From an uncultured Actinomycetes bacterium (GTDB lineage Bacteria > Actinomycetota > Actinomycetes > Mycobacteriales > Mycobacteriaceae): 37,976 nucleotides of DNA. The stretch lies in assembly GCA_903877095.1 (NCBI GenBank), contig CAIRCP010000066.1, forward strand, positions 1-37,976. The letters are read 5' to 3'. Each line of letters starts with the position of its first letter. Position 1 is the stretch's first letter. Shown here piece after piece: positions 37,843 to 37,976 of the stretch. Under the pieces are notes generated by a model. The model made no database searches and was not told where the DNA came from. It saw only the letters and a list, made by a program, of their open reading frames with translations. The position numbers were made by a program, and so were the translations under genes.

Positions 37843-37976
37843 CCTCGATCCACTGATGTAGTGGGCGAATGGCGGGTGTCGGAATAAGGAAAGTGCCTTC
37901 TGAGCTGGGATGATTGGAGTTCTCACACAACAATCTGACCGGCACGAGAAAGGCACTTCCGGTGATAGTGTCCCAC
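37843..37976 (+). mobile_element. left end of an IS1380-type insertion sequence (partial)
   Basis: Sequence after the break in the enoyl-CoA hydratase gene begins CCTCGATCCACTGATGTAG and is unlike the neighbouring coding DNA. GGAAAGTGCCTT (37888-37899) is nearly complementary to AAAGGCACTTCC (37949-37960), forming a long stem upstream of a possible transposase start GTG at 37962 (MIVSH). From memory, mycobacterial IS1380-family transposases start MIVSH or MQVSH. The far end and target duplication are outside the window, so the family call is tentative. Confidence 0.45.

Overview
The window is chromosomal DNA of a mycobacterium (Mycobacteriaceae). Base composition is high in GC, codon use is strongly GC3-biased, many genes start with GTG or TTG, and the gene content is diagnostic: MmpL3, MmpL11, the Zmp1 M13 protease, a RicR-type copper sensor, a mycobacterial L,D-transpeptidase, a secreted Rv0203-type hemophore and GTP-dependent PEP carboxykinase. 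From memory, the order follows the Mycobacterium tuberculosis Rv0183-Rv0222 segment with local losses and insertions. No tRNA, rRNA, CRISPR array or prophage was seen. No gene-free stretch exceeds 300 bases; the longest is about 240 bases at 37309-37546.

Layout. 1-3729: a truncated-looking secreted phosphodiester-glycosidase-like gene (-), then an operon (+) of monoacylglycerol lipase, an alpha/beta-hydrolase lipoprotein and a DUF2786 protein. 3770-7202 (-): molybdopterin oxidoreductase, a small HExxH metalloprotein, and a CPBP membrane protease that is broken by an internal deletion. 7260-11837: ilvD (-), divergent from ricR (+) across a RicR-type palindrome, then an MFS exporter and an L,D-transpeptidase with a proline-rich stalk. 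11854-16121: zmp1 (-), two membrane proteins (+), a CoA-binding protein and a small HTH-like protein (-). 16118-24898: cell-envelope and heme block with mmpL11, hemophore, DUF3054 protein, AI-2E family protein, mmpL3 and an NYN-domain protein. 24895-29660: trmB, two consecutive degenerate GTPase-like genes and pckG. 29790-37308: lipid catabolism with an acyl-CoA synthetase, DUF4190 protein, fadE3 remnant, double-hotdog hydratase, type-B carboxylesterase and a FadE pair. 37547-37976: a 57-residue collagen-like ORF, then an enoyl-CoA hydratase gene cut after 30 codons by what looks like an IS1380-type insertion sequence, where the window ends.

Themes. Envelope building dominates: MmpL3, MmpL11 and the L,D-transpeptidase. 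The right third handles acyl-CoA metabolism. Gene decay is visible at three or four points: the CPBP protease and fadE3 each lost an internal segment with a frameshift, the enoyl-CoA hydratase is interrupted by an IS, and the first gene seems to lack its C-terminus. The most unusual items are the collagen-like small ORF, an in-frame 24-bp minisatellite encoding a GERWSGPD octapeptide array in the MmpL11 tail, and several promoters placed so that transcripts would start at the start codon.
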